Source of the DNA: Castellaniella sp044508625 | GTDB taxonomy: Bacteria > Pseudomonadota > Gammaproteobacteria > Burkholderiales > Burkholderiaceae_B | Assembly (NCBI GenBank): GCA_044508625.1 | Contig: JBIQHJ010000002.1 | Span: 124,001-188,000, forward strand | Direction of reading: 5' to 3' | Length of the DNA stretch: 64,000 nucleotides | Shown here: positions 47,330 to 54,646 of the stretch, piece after piece | Position numbering within the stretch: position 1 is the stretch's first letter | How the letters are laid out: every line of letters starts with the position of its first letter | Position numbers and translations under genes: made by a program | Notes under the pieces: generated by a model | Seen by the model: only the letters and a program-made list of their open reading frames with translations | Database searches by the model: none | What the model was told of the DNA's origin: nothing

Positions 47330-48485
47330 TCGGCGAATTACTGATCGGCGTACTGCTGATCGGCATACTGATCGGCACCGCCGCCTGCTCGCGGCGGGCG
47401 GGGTCGTGCTGGCGGCGGCGCTCGCCGGCGGGGCCATCGCCTGGTCCGCCCGGCCGGCGGCCGGTCCCGCGGCTCCGGCGGCGATCCTGGGCGATGGTAT
47501 ATCGACCCCCGAGGGCATGGCCTGGATCCCGCCGGGCACCTTTCTCATGGGCAACGACGGCAAGCTTTCCCAGCGCAACGAGCGGCCCGCGCACCGGGTC
47601 GCGCTGCATGGCTTCTGGATCGACGTGTCCCACGTCACCAACGACCAGTTCGCCGAATTCGTGCGCCGGACGGGCTACGTGACCACGGCCGAGCGCAAGC
47701 CCGATTGGGAGACCATCCGCGTCCAGTTGCCGCCCGGCACGCCCAAGCCTCCCGAGGAGGTGCTGGTGCCCGGCGGCATGGTCTTCGTCGGCACGGAGGT
47801 GCCCGTCAATCTGCGCGACTACACCCAATGGTGGCGCTACGTGCCGGGCGCCGACTGGCGGCATCCGCAAGGGCCGGGCAGTTCGATCGAAGGGAAGGGC
47901 GACCATCCGGTGGTCCAGGTCAGCTACGAGGACGCCCTGGCCTACGCGAAATGGGCCGGCAAGCGCCTGCCGACCGAGGCCGAATGGGAATACGCCGCGC
48001 GCGGCGGGCTGGAGCAGGCCGACTACGCCTGGGGCGACGAGGCGCTGCCGGACGGCAGGATGCAGGCCAACTACTGGGACGTGCGCCAGCGCAGCTTTCC
48101 GGTGGTGGACAGGGCGCCGGCGGGCGTGCCGGGGACCTCGCCCGTGGGCTCTTTCGCCCCCAACGGCTATGGCCTGAAGGACATGGGCGGCAACGCCTGG
48201 CAGTGGGTCGCCGACTGGTACCGGGCGGATTATTTCGCCTTGCAGGCCAGGGCGGGCCATGACCCGATCGAAAATCCGCAGGGGCCGCGGGATTCCTTCG
48301 ACCCCTCAGCCTACGGCATGCCGGCGGACGCGCCCAAGCGCGTCATCCGCGGCGGCTCTTTCCTGTGCAACGAATCGTACTGCCTCTCGTACCGGCCCAG
48401 CGCCAGGCGCGGTTCGGATCCCTACACGCCGATGTCCCACCTGGGATTCCGCCTCGCCAAGGACGCGCCGCCACCCGTGTCCTGA
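47316..48485 (+). CDS. Formylglycine-generating enzyme family protein
   Basis: Protein of 389 residues expected to oxidise the Cys91 of the neighbouring sulfatase to formylglycine. One N-terminal hydrophobic segment (24-43) suggests membrane anchoring or export. The FGE fold begins at GMAWIPPGTFLMGND; KRLPTEAEWEYAARGG and GNAWQWVADWY are family signatures. The active-site cysteine pair Cys351 and Cys356 lies in GGSFLCNESYCLSYRPSARR, equivalent to the two cysteines of SUMF1. The first 20 residues are an Arg/Asp/Thr-rich repeat coded by short tandem repeats. The gene overlaps the sulfatase by 14 bases. Confidence 0.92.
   Translation: MASTDRRITDRRTADRHTDRHRRLLAAGGVVLAAALAGGAIAWSARPAAGPAAPAAILGDGISTPEGMAWIPPGTFLMGNDGKLSQRNERPAHRVALHGFWIDVSHVTNDQFAEFVRRTGYVTTAERKPDWETIRVQLPPGTPKPPEEVLVPGGMVFVGTEVPVNLRDYTQWWRYVPGADWRHPQGPGSSIEGKGDHPVVQVSYEDALAYAKWAGKRLPTEAEWEYAARGGLEQADYAWGDEALPDGRMQANYWDVRQRSFPVVDRAPAGVPGTSPVGSFAPNGYGLKDMGGNAWQWVADWYRADYFALQARAGHDPIENPQGPRDSFDPSAYGMPADAPKRVIRGGSFLCNESYCLSYRPSARRGSDPYTPMSHLGFRLAKDAPPPVS
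47326..47376 (+). repeat. CTGATCGGC repeats at the sulfatase-FGE junction
   Basis: CTGATCGGC recurs at 47326, 47341, 47356 and 47368 with spacings of 15, 15 and 12 bases, all multiples of three. The first copy spans the sulfatase stop codon and the rest encode the N-terminal TDR-type repeat of the FGE. Copy-number change would therefore alter the FGE leader without a frameshift. Confidence 0.92.
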
Positions 48486-48505
48486 GCCGCCGGAAGCATA
48501 CGATT

Positions 48506-48577
48506 TTTCATATCGATGATATGAAAATTTCATTGCGAAATATATGTAATTTCTTAGATATTCTCCCTAGAATATCC
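48506..48577 (+). promoter_or_regulatory. Paired palindromic operators upstream of the aromatic monooxygenase
   Basis: In an AT-rich island, TTTTCATATC (48506-48515) and GATATGAAAA (48519-48528) form a perfect 10-bp dyad with a 3-base centre; it contains TTCA-N11-TGAA, the T-N11-A architecture of LysR-type binding sites. A second dyad, GATATTCT (48558-48565) with AGAATATC (48570-48577), is centred about 51 bases further, close to five helical turns. A smaller TTTC/GAAA dyad lies between. A LysR gene closes the same cluster at 51885, making it the natural candidate regulator. Confidence 0.72.
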
Positions 48578-48599
48578 GCGTGGAACCACATCCCCGAGC

Positions 48600-48735
48600 C
48601 CGTCGATCGATGAGCCATCGAATCGACGAATGATCATCCAATCAATCGAATCACCGGATCGGCGAACAGCCGAGTCACCGAATCGACCGATCACCGGAAC
48701 AACGGATCATCGAACGAATCGACGAGACACGGAAT
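48600..48735. repeat. Degenerate GAATCGACGAA-type repeats upstream of the monooxygenase
   Basis: Between the operators and the monooxygenase start, the sequence is built from irregular copies of GAATCGACGA / GAATCACCGGATCGGCGAA / GAGTCACCGAATCGACCGATC. Spacing is not regular and the copies are diverged. Some units share GATCGGCGAA with the repeat at 47326-47376 at the other end of the FGE gene. It is open in frame with the monooxygenase but has no ribosome-binding site or conserved coding content, so it is taken as untranslated leader. Confidence 0.7.
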
Positions 48736-48755
48736 CAACGCGTCCAGGAGACCGC

Positions 48756-50648
48756 ATGAAATACCATCATCACGGATACGTTTCGCACGATCCGCGCATC
48801 CAGACGGCCGCCGGCGCCGGCATCGACCGGCCCGAGGACCTGCCCGACGAAGTGGACGTCCTCATCATCGGCGCGGGCCCCGCCGGCATGATCGCGGCCG
48901 CCCAGCTCTCGCAGTTTCCCGGGGTCGTCACGCGCATCGTCGATCGCCGGCCCAGCCGCCTGGAAATCGGGCTGGCGGACGGCATGCAGAAGCGCAGCCT
49001 CGAGACGTTCGAGGCCTTCGGGTTCGCCCAGCAGCTCATGGCCGAGGCCTGCCACGTCACGGAAACCATATTCTGGAAGCCGGACCCCACCAATCCCGCG
49101 AACATCGTCCGCGTCTCGCGGGTGGACGAGGATCCGCAGGGCGTGAGCGAATTCCCGCACCTGACGGTCAACCACGCCCGCGTGCTGGACTATTTCGCCG
49201 AATTCATGGGGAATTCGCCCACCCGCATGAAGCCCGACTACGGCCTGGAGTTCAAGAGCCTGTCGGTGGCCGAGGAGGGCGACCATCCGGTCACGGTGAC
49301 GCTGGTGTACACGGCCGGCGAAAAGGCTGGGCAAGAGCGCGTGGTGCGCGCGCGCTACGTGGTGGGCTCGGACGGGGCCCACAGCGGCGTGCGCAAGGCG
49401 ATCGGGCGCACCCTGCGCGGCGAATCCTCGAACCATGCCTGGGGGGTGATGGACCTCCTGGCGGAAACCGATTTCCCCGACATCCGCATCAAGTGCGCCA
49501 TCCAGTCCGAGTCCGACGGCAACATCCTGCTGATCCCGCGCGAGGGCGGCTTCCTGTTCCGCCTGTACGTGGACATGGGCGAGGTGCCGCCCGACAGCGA
49601 CGGCTCCATCCGCCGCACGCCCGTCGAGCAGATCATCGCCCGGGCCCAGAGGATCATGCATCCGTACACGCTCGACGTGCGCCACGTGGCCTGGCACAGC
49701 GTCTACGAGGTGGGCCACCGCCTGTGCGAGAGCTTCGACGACGTGCCGCTGGACCAGGTCGGCAAGCGCACGCCGCGCGTGTTCATCGCCGGGGACGCGA
49801 GCCACACGCACAGCGCCAAGGCCGGGCAGGGGACCAACGCCTCCATGCAGGACGGCTTCAACCTGGGCTGGAAGCTCGGGCACGTGCTCGAAGGGCGCAG
49901 CCCCGAGAGCCTGCTGGCCACATATTCGGCCGAGCGCCAGGTGATCGGCCGCAACCTGATCGACGAGGACCGCAAGTGGGCGACGCAGATGGCCAAGGGC
50001 GCGGCCGCCTTCGCCAGCCATGCCGAATTCGAGCAGGCCTACCTGCGCATCACGGAGTTCGCGCAGGGCTTCATGACCCAATACGCGCCTTCGATGATCA
50101 CGGCGCCGGCCGCGCACCAGGCGCTCGCGGCGAAACTGCCCGTGGGCAAGCGCTTCTGGTCGGCCGAGGTCATGCGGGTGGCCGACGCCAATCGACTGCA
50201 CCTGGGCCACCAGGCCCGCGCGGACGGGCGCTGGCGGATCTACGTGTTCGCGGATTCCGCGCGCGCCGGCGAGGATTCGCCCACGGCCGCGCTGGGCCGG
50301 TGGCTGGACGAGTCCCCCGAATCGCCCATCCGGGGCTACACTCCGGCGGGCGTCGACGAGAACGCCTGGTTCGACGTCAAGGTGATCTACCAGCAGGACC
50401 ACACCAACGTCGACATCGGCCGGGTGCCGCGGGCGTTCCTGCCCAAGGCCGGGCCCTATCGCCTGACCGACCTCGAGAACGTCTATGCGGCCTTGCCCGA
50501 TGACGATATATTCGAGCGTCGCGGCATCGATCGCCGGGGCGCCATCGTGGTGGTGCGGCCGGACCAGTACGTGGCCAACGTGCTGCCGCTGGACGCGACG
50601 CGCGAGCTGGCCGCCTTCCTCCGGGAATTTGCAGTACAACAGCGTTGA
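48756..50648 (+). CDS. 3-hydroxybenzoate 4-monooxygenase-like flavoprotein
   Basis: FAD- and NADPH-dependent aromatic hydroxylase of 630 residues, phenol-2-monooxygenase fold. LIIGAGPAGMIAAAQLS binds FAD, DGAHSGVRKAIG is the central motif, and RVFIAGDASHTHSAKAGQG closes the FAD site; a thioredoxin-like C-terminal domain (about 440-630) ends in DQYVANVLPL. Length and segments such as ETIFWKPDPTNP and ERRGIDRRGAIVVVRPDQY resemble MobA of Comamonas, which makes protocatechuate from 3-hydroxybenzoate. The ATG at 48756 follows AGGAG (48746-48750). Related phenol substrates are possible. Confidence 0.85.
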   Translation: MKYHHHGYVSHDPRIQTAAGAGIDRPEDLPDEVDVLIIGAGPAGMIAAAQLSQFPGVVTRIVDRRPSRLEIGLADGMQKRSLETFEAFGFAQQLMAEACHVTETIFWKPDPTNPANIVRVSRVDEDPQGVSEFPHLTVNHARVLDYFAEFMGNSPTRMKPDYGLEFKSLSVAEEGDHPVTVTLVYTAGEKAGQERVVRARYVVGSDGAHSGVRKAIGRTLRGESSNHAWGVMDLLAETDFPDIRIKCAIQSESDGNILLIPREGGFLFRLYVDMGEVPPDSDGSIRRTPVEQIIARAQRIMHPYTLDVRHVAWHSVYEVGHRLCESFDDVPLDQVGKRTPRVFIAGDASHTHSAKAGQGTNASMQDGFNLGWKLGHVLEGRSPESLLATYSAERQVIGRNLIDEDRKWATQMAKGAAAFASHAEFEQAYLRITEFAQGFMTQYAPSMITAPAAHQALAAKLPVGKRFWSAEVMRVADANRLHLGHQARADGRWRIYVFADSARAGEDSPTAALGRWLDESPESPIRGYTPAGVDENAWFDVKVIYQQDHTNVDIGRVPRAFLPKAGPYRLTDLENVYAALPDDDIFERRGIDRRGAIVVVRPDQYVANVLPLDATRELAAFLREFAVQQR

Positions 50649-50673
50649 TGAATCGACAACAAGGAGCGAGACC

Positions 50674-51852
50674 ATGAAGTTCGGAAAAGCATTCGGGGCG
50701 GTGGCCCTGGCCATCGGGGCCGCGGCGGTCGCGGCGGGGCCTGCCCAGGCCAAGGACCTCAAGATCGGGCTGGTGCTGTCGATGTCCGGGCCGTTCTCGG
50801 ACTACGGCAAGCAGATCCAGAACGGCATCGACCTGTTCATGGCCGAGCACGGGGACACCGTGGCCGGCCGCAAGATCCAGCTCATCGTCAAGGACGACAC
50901 CGGCATGGCGCCGGCGGTGGCCAAGCGCCAGGCGCAAGAGCTGCTGATCAAGGACAAGGTCGACATCCTGGCGGGCTTCGACCTGACGCCCAACGCGCTG
51001 TCGGTGGCGCCCCTGGCCACCGAGGCCAAGGTGCCGATGATCGTGATGAACGCGGCCACGTCCTCGATCACGGAAAAATCGCCATACATCGCCCGCGTGT
51101 CCATGACCCTGCCGCAAAGCTCCTGGGCGATCGCCCAGTGGGCCCAAAAGAACGACGTCAAGTCGGCCTACATCCTGGTGGCGGACTACGGCCCGGGGCA
51201 CGATGCGCAGGAGCAATTCAAAAAGACCTTCACCGAGCTGGGCGGCAAGATCGTCGGCGAGGTGCGCACGCCCGTCAGCACGCCGGACTACAAGCCCTTC
51301 CTCGAGCGCGTCAAGGACTCCAAGCCCGATGCGCTGTTCTTCTTCGTGCCGCCGGGCGCCTCGATGGTCGCGCTGGCCAAGGAGTTCAAGAACATGGGCC
51401 TGGACAAGCAGGGGATCCGCGTCATGGGCCCCGGGGACATGGCCGACGAGAACTCCCTGCCGGCGCTGGGCGATGCGGCCCTGGGCATGATCACCGCCTT
51501 CCACTATTCGGCCGCGCATGATTCGCCCGAGAACAAGGCATTCGTGGCGGCCTACGCCAAGGCCTATCCCGACGGCCACCCGAACTTCATGTCCATCGGC
51601 GGCTACGACGGCATGCAGCTCATCTACAAGGTGCTGGAGGCGACCAAGGGCGATGCGAGCGGCGACGCCTTCATCGCGGCGGCCAAGGGCATGAAGTGGA
51701 TGAGCCCGCGCGGCCCGATCCAGATCGATCCCGAGACGCGCGACATCGTCCAGAACGAATACGTCCGCAGGATCGAGCGCGTGGGCGGCGAGCTGCAGAA
51801 CGTCGAGTTCTTCACCTTCGAGGCCGTCAAGGATCCGGGCAAGCAGCCTTGA
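50674..51852 (+). CDS. ABC transporter periplasmic binding protein (LivK-like, aromatic cluster)
   Basis: Type I periplasmic binding protein of 392 residues. The signal peptide ends near GPAQA-KDLKIGLVLSMSG. A strong AAGGAG precedes the ATG at 50674, which was chosen over an in-frame ATG at 50485. It belongs to the branched-chain-amino-acid-like receptor family, members of which often bind aromatic acids in catabolic clusters; linkage to the 3-hydroxybenzoate monooxygenase (26 bases upstream) suggests an aromatic carboxylate ligand. No permease or ATPase genes accompany it, so it must use a transporter encoded elsewhere. Confidence 0.88.
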   Translation: MKFGKAFGAVALAIGAAAVAAGPAQAKDLKIGLVLSMSGPFSDYGKQIQNGIDLFMAEHGDTVAGRKIQLIVKDDTGMAPAVAKRQAQELLIKDKVDILAGFDLTPNALSVAPLATEAKVPMIVMNAATSSITEKSPYIARVSMTLPQSSWAIAQWAQKNDVKSAYILVADYGPGHDAQEQFKKTFTELGGKIVGEVRTPVSTPDYKPFLERVKDSKPDALFFFVPPGASMVALAKEFKNMGLDKQGIRVMGPGDMADENSLPALGDAALGMITAFHYSAAHDSPENKAFVAAYAKAYPDGHPNFMSIGGYDGMQLIYKVLEATKGDASGDAFIAAAKGMKWMSPRGPIQIDPETRDIVQNEYVRRIERVGGELQNVEFFTFEAVKDPGKQP

Positions 51853-51884
51853 TGCGCGCCTGAGGCGCCTTTCGGGCAGTTTCC

Positions 51885-52808
51885 ATGGGTAGCGACTGGA
51901 CCGACCGCATCCGCCTGCGCAATCTGAAGTTCCTGCTCAGCCTGGCCCAGACCCGCAACCTGAGCCGCTCGGCGGCCGCGCTGCACACCACGCAGCCCGG
52001 CCTGTCCAAGTGGCTCAAGGACCTGGAGGGCGACATCGGCCTGACCCTGTTCGAGCGCCACGCCCGCGGGCTGACGCCGACGGTGCACGGCCAGGTGCTG
52101 ATCGCGCACGCCCGCCGCATCGACGCCCAACTCGACCGGGCGGCGACCGACATGCGGATCCTCGGCGAGGGCAGTGCCGGGCATGTCGCCCTGGGCGCCT
52201 CGGGCGTCGCCGCGACCGAAGCCGGCCCGCGCGCCGTCCTCGAGATGGCGACGCTCATGCCCGAGCTGCGGATCGACCTGGTCGAGGGCACCATGGACCT
52301 GCTCATGGACATGCTGGCCCAGGGGGACCTGGACATCGTCATCGGGCGCACGATGGAAGACGATGCGAGCCTGGCCGGCTTCGATGCCGAGCTCCTGTAC
52401 ACCGAGCCGGTCGATCTGGCGGTGCGCCGCGACCACCCCCTGATCGGCCGCGCCGAGATCGGCTGGGACGACGTCCGGCAGTACCGCTGGGTCGTCTGGC
52501 CCCGCGGATCGCCGATCCGCAAGGCGCTGGAGACCGCGCTTGCGGCGGCGGGCCTGAGCCTGCCGCCCAATTACATCGAGTCCAATTCCGTCATCGCCAA
52601 CATCGCGCTGCTGAGCAACAGCGACGCGATCGGCGTCGCCTCGCACCGTTCGGCCAGCGCGCTGGCGGACATGAACCTGCTGCGCATCCTGCCGCTGAAG
52701 CTGCAGGTCTTCGGCTCGGTGTCGATGTACTGGCGGCGGGACGAATACCGCCCGAAATCGGTGGAACTGGCGCTGGACTGCATCCGCCACGTGCTGCGCG
52801 AGCCATGA
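51885..52808 (+). CDS. LysR-family transcriptional regulator
   Basis: DNA-binding regulator of 307 residues. The winged helix (about 10-68) reads LKFLLSLAQTRNLSRSAAAL then TTQPGLSKWLKDLE and LFERHARGLTPT; an effector-binding domain (about 95-300) follows. It lies 32 bases after the binding-protein gene and in the same direction, so it can regulate its own operon. The perfect TTCA-N11-TGAA dyad upstream of the monooxygenase is the likely target. The expected inducer is the aromatic substrate. Confidence 0.93.
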   Translation: MGSDWTDRIRLRNLKFLLSLAQTRNLSRSAAALHTTQPGLSKWLKDLEGDIGLTLFERHARGLTPTVHGQVLIAHARRIDAQLDRAATDMRILGEGSAGHVALGASGVAATEAGPRAVLEMATLMPELRIDLVEGTMDLLMDMLAQGDLDIVIGRTMEDDASLAGFDAELLYTEPVDLAVRRDHPLIGRAEIGWDDVRQYRWVVWPRGSPIRKALETALAAAGLSLPPNYIESNSVIANIALLSNSDAIGVASHRSASALADMNLLRILPLKLQVFGSVSMYWRRDEYRPKSVELALDCIRHVLREP

Positions 52809-52935
52809 CGCTGGCCGGCGCGCCAGGCGCATGCCGGGCCGTGTCCGCCCCGTGCGGGACCGGCCGCGCGCCACGGCGGACGCAGGAGGGGCCGGTCATG
52901 GCGGACCGGTCACGGTCGGTCACGATAGGGGCCGG

Positions 52936-53115
52936 TCACGATGGGCCGAGAGTGCCGGTTTCCCGCGGGTCAGGGGCCCCACCTTCGTTCTCCCAGCGCT
53001 GCGCGCAATTGCACGTCTCGATCGGCTCGCCGCATTGGGGGCACAGCGGCCGCGATTCCCGCGGACGTTCGGGAGTCTTCCGTCCGGCATCCGGGCGGGT
53101 GTCTTTCTTTGTCAT
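52936..53115 (-). CDS. Small zinc-ribbon-like protein
   Basis: A 59-codon gene reading from ATG at 53115 to TGA at 52936. The protein begins MTKKDTRPDAGRKTPERPR, a basic, disordered-looking stretch, then has four cysteines in the pattern CPQCGEPIETCNC followed by AQRWENEGG, suggesting a small metal-binding knuckle. Its start overlaps the end of the upstream small membrane-protein gene by four bases (ATGA), which argues that it is translated. Function is unknown; I do not recognise the family with certainty. Confidence 0.65.
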   Translation of the reverse strand: MTKKDTRPDAGRKTPERPRESRPLCPQCGEPIETCNCAQRWENEGGAPDPRETGTLGPS

Positions 53116-53354
53116 GGCGTCGGCCTCCGGTAGCGGTCAAGGGCGCGTCGTCGGTGCCGCGCGTCGCGGTGTGCGGCGAGCCGGGTCCAGAGCACAGCCA
53201 GCACCGTGATGGGCCACAGGAAGATCGTGAACAGGTAGACCAGGGGATAGCCGATGAATCCATCGGCCCACCGGTCGTCGATGTCGACGAAGAAGATGAT
53301 ATAGGCCAGCATGACCAACGATCCGATGACGACCCAGATCAGCATGAACGACAT
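53112..53354 (-). CDS. Small two-helix membrane protein
   Basis: An 80-residue protein with two hydrophobic segments: about 2-22 (SFMLIWVVIGSLVMLAYII) and about 38-57 (PLVYLFTIFLWPITVLAVL), separated by an acidic loop FVDIDDRWADG, and with a strongly basic C-terminal tail (RDARHRRRALDRYRR). The ATG at 53354 is preceded by GGAG; an in-frame ATG at 53414 would add an unconserved basic leader. Coupled to the downstream zinc-ribbon-like gene. No function assigned. Confidence 0.7.
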   Translation of the reverse strand: MSFMLIWVVIGSLVMLAYIIFFVDIDDRWADGFIGYPLVYLFTIFLWPITVLAVLWTRLAAHRDARHRRRALDRYRRPTP

Positions 53355-53460
53355 GGTGTCACTCCGCGGCGCTGAACGCGTCTGTTTGGAAGTGTGCGCC
53401 GGTCGGCGGCACAAGTCCAGGGATCGAAGTCTGGAGATCGAAATCCTGGCAGCTCGATCC

Positions 53461-53601
53461 TTGACTTTACATAATATACATTATGCGTATTTCAGGAAAG
53501 CCAGGATTGAGATTTCGGGCCACCAGGCCACCAGTCCTCCAGCCCCGGATCCATACCCTGGATGATTCATGCCCCAAGCCCAGGTTCCAAGCCCAGGTTC
53601 C
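53461..53601. other. Spacer with AT-rich palindrome and 13-nt repeats
   Basis: The gap between the small membrane protein and the epimerase gene contains TTGACT followed by the palindrome CATAAT-ATAC-ATTATG at 53470-53485, in an AT-rich patch that could be promoter or operator DNA. Further right, AAGCCCAGGTTCC is repeated in tandem at 53576-53588 and 53589-53601, with a truncated third AAGCCCG. No gene is credible in 53355-53632. Confidence 0.55.
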
Positions 53602-53632
53602 ACAAGCCCGCCGGGCTCAGACCAAGGTTCGG

Positions 53633-54646
53633 CTATCCGAGGTTTTCATCCTCCGGCACGGATGCCGGCGCGGCGCCGGCGGCGCGCCGGCCCATGAAGT
53701 AGTCGATGGTCTGGCGCAGGCCCTCGTCGATGCCGATGGCCGGCTGCCAGTCCAGGCGGCGCCGGGCGAGCGTGATGTCGGGACACCGGCGTTCGGGATC
53801 GTCGGCCGGCAGCGGCAGGAACTTGAACGGCGCGCCCGTGCCCACGAGCTCGCCGATGCGCCGGGCGATGTCGAGCACCGTGGCCTCGCTCGGATTGCCG
53901 AGGTTGACCGGCCCGCGAAACGAGGGCTCGCTCTCCATCAGGCGCACCAGGCCCTCGATCAGGTCGTCCACGTAGCACAGCGACCGCGTCTGGCTGCCGT
54001 CGCCGTGGATCGTCAGGGGGCAACGGCTCAGGGCCTGCACGATGAGGTTCGACACCAGCCGCCCGTCGTCGCTCGACATGCCGGGCCCGTAGGTGTTGAA
54101 GATCCGCGCGATCTTGGTCTCCACGCCGTGTCGTGCGCCGAAGTCGGAAAACAGCGTCTCGGCGCAGCGCTTGCCCTCGTCGTAGCACGAGCGCGGGCCG
54201 ACGATGTTCACGTTGCCATGGTAGGACTCGCGCTGGGGGTGCTCGAGGGGGTTGCCGTAGATCTCGCTGGTCGAGGCCTGCAGGATGCGGGCGCCCGTCG
54301 CTCGGGCCAGTTCCAGGAGGTTGCGGGCGCCGCTCACGCAGGTCAGCAGCGTGTGCACGGGATCGGCCTGGTAATGCACCGGCGAGGCCGGGCATGCCAG
54401 GTTGTAGATCCGCGCCAGAGGCCCTTCGACGGGGATGGGATCGATCACGTCGTGGACCACCAGGGAAAACCGGGGATGGCCCGGCAGCCATTCGAGGTTT
54501 CCCTCGGATCCCGTCTGCAGATTGTCCAGACAGATGACCGTGCGGCCTTCCTCCACCAGGCGCCTGCACAGGTGCGCGCCCAGGAAGCCCGCTCCACCCG
54601 CCACCAGGATCCGTCCGTCCGGGTTCGTATTCCCGCTGCTATCCAT
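53633..54646 (-). CDS. UDP-glucuronate decarboxylase-like epimerase/dehydratase
   Basis: Short-chain dehydrogenase/reductase of 337 residues. NAD motif GGAGFLG (17-23), LDNLQTGSEGN, catalytic Tyr155-x3-Lys159 in SCYDEGKRCAE and IARIFNTYGPGM are the pattern of UDP-xylose synthases (UXS), which convert UDP-glucuronate to UDP-xylose. The substrate would come from the UDP-glucose dehydrogenase encoded at 61106. Its start overlaps the end of the upstream glycosyltransferase gene by eight bases; it is the last gene of the minus-strand polysaccharide operon. Confidence 0.85.
   Translation of the reverse strand: MDSSGNTNPDGRILVAGGAGFLGAHLCRRLVEEGRTVICLDNLQTGSEGNLEWLPGHPRFSLVVHDVIDPIPVEGPLARIYNLACPASPVHYQADPVHTLLTCVSGARNLLELARATGARILQASTSEIYGNPLEHPQRESYHGNVNIVGPRSCYDEGKRCAETLFSDFGARHGVETKIARIFNTYGPGMSSDDGRLVSNLIVQALSRCPLTIHGDGSQTRSLCYVDDLIEGLVRLMESEPSFRGPVNLGNPSEATVLDIARRIGELVGTGAPFKFLPLPADDPERRCPDITLARRRLDWQPAIGIDEGLRQTIDYFMGRRAAGAAPASVPEDENLG

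Noticed and set aside
52010..53209. 399-codon plus-strand frame overlapping the LysR gene and the small-protein pair
   Set aside because: Off-frame to the LysR gene, no motif, and composition typical of GC-rich shadow frames.
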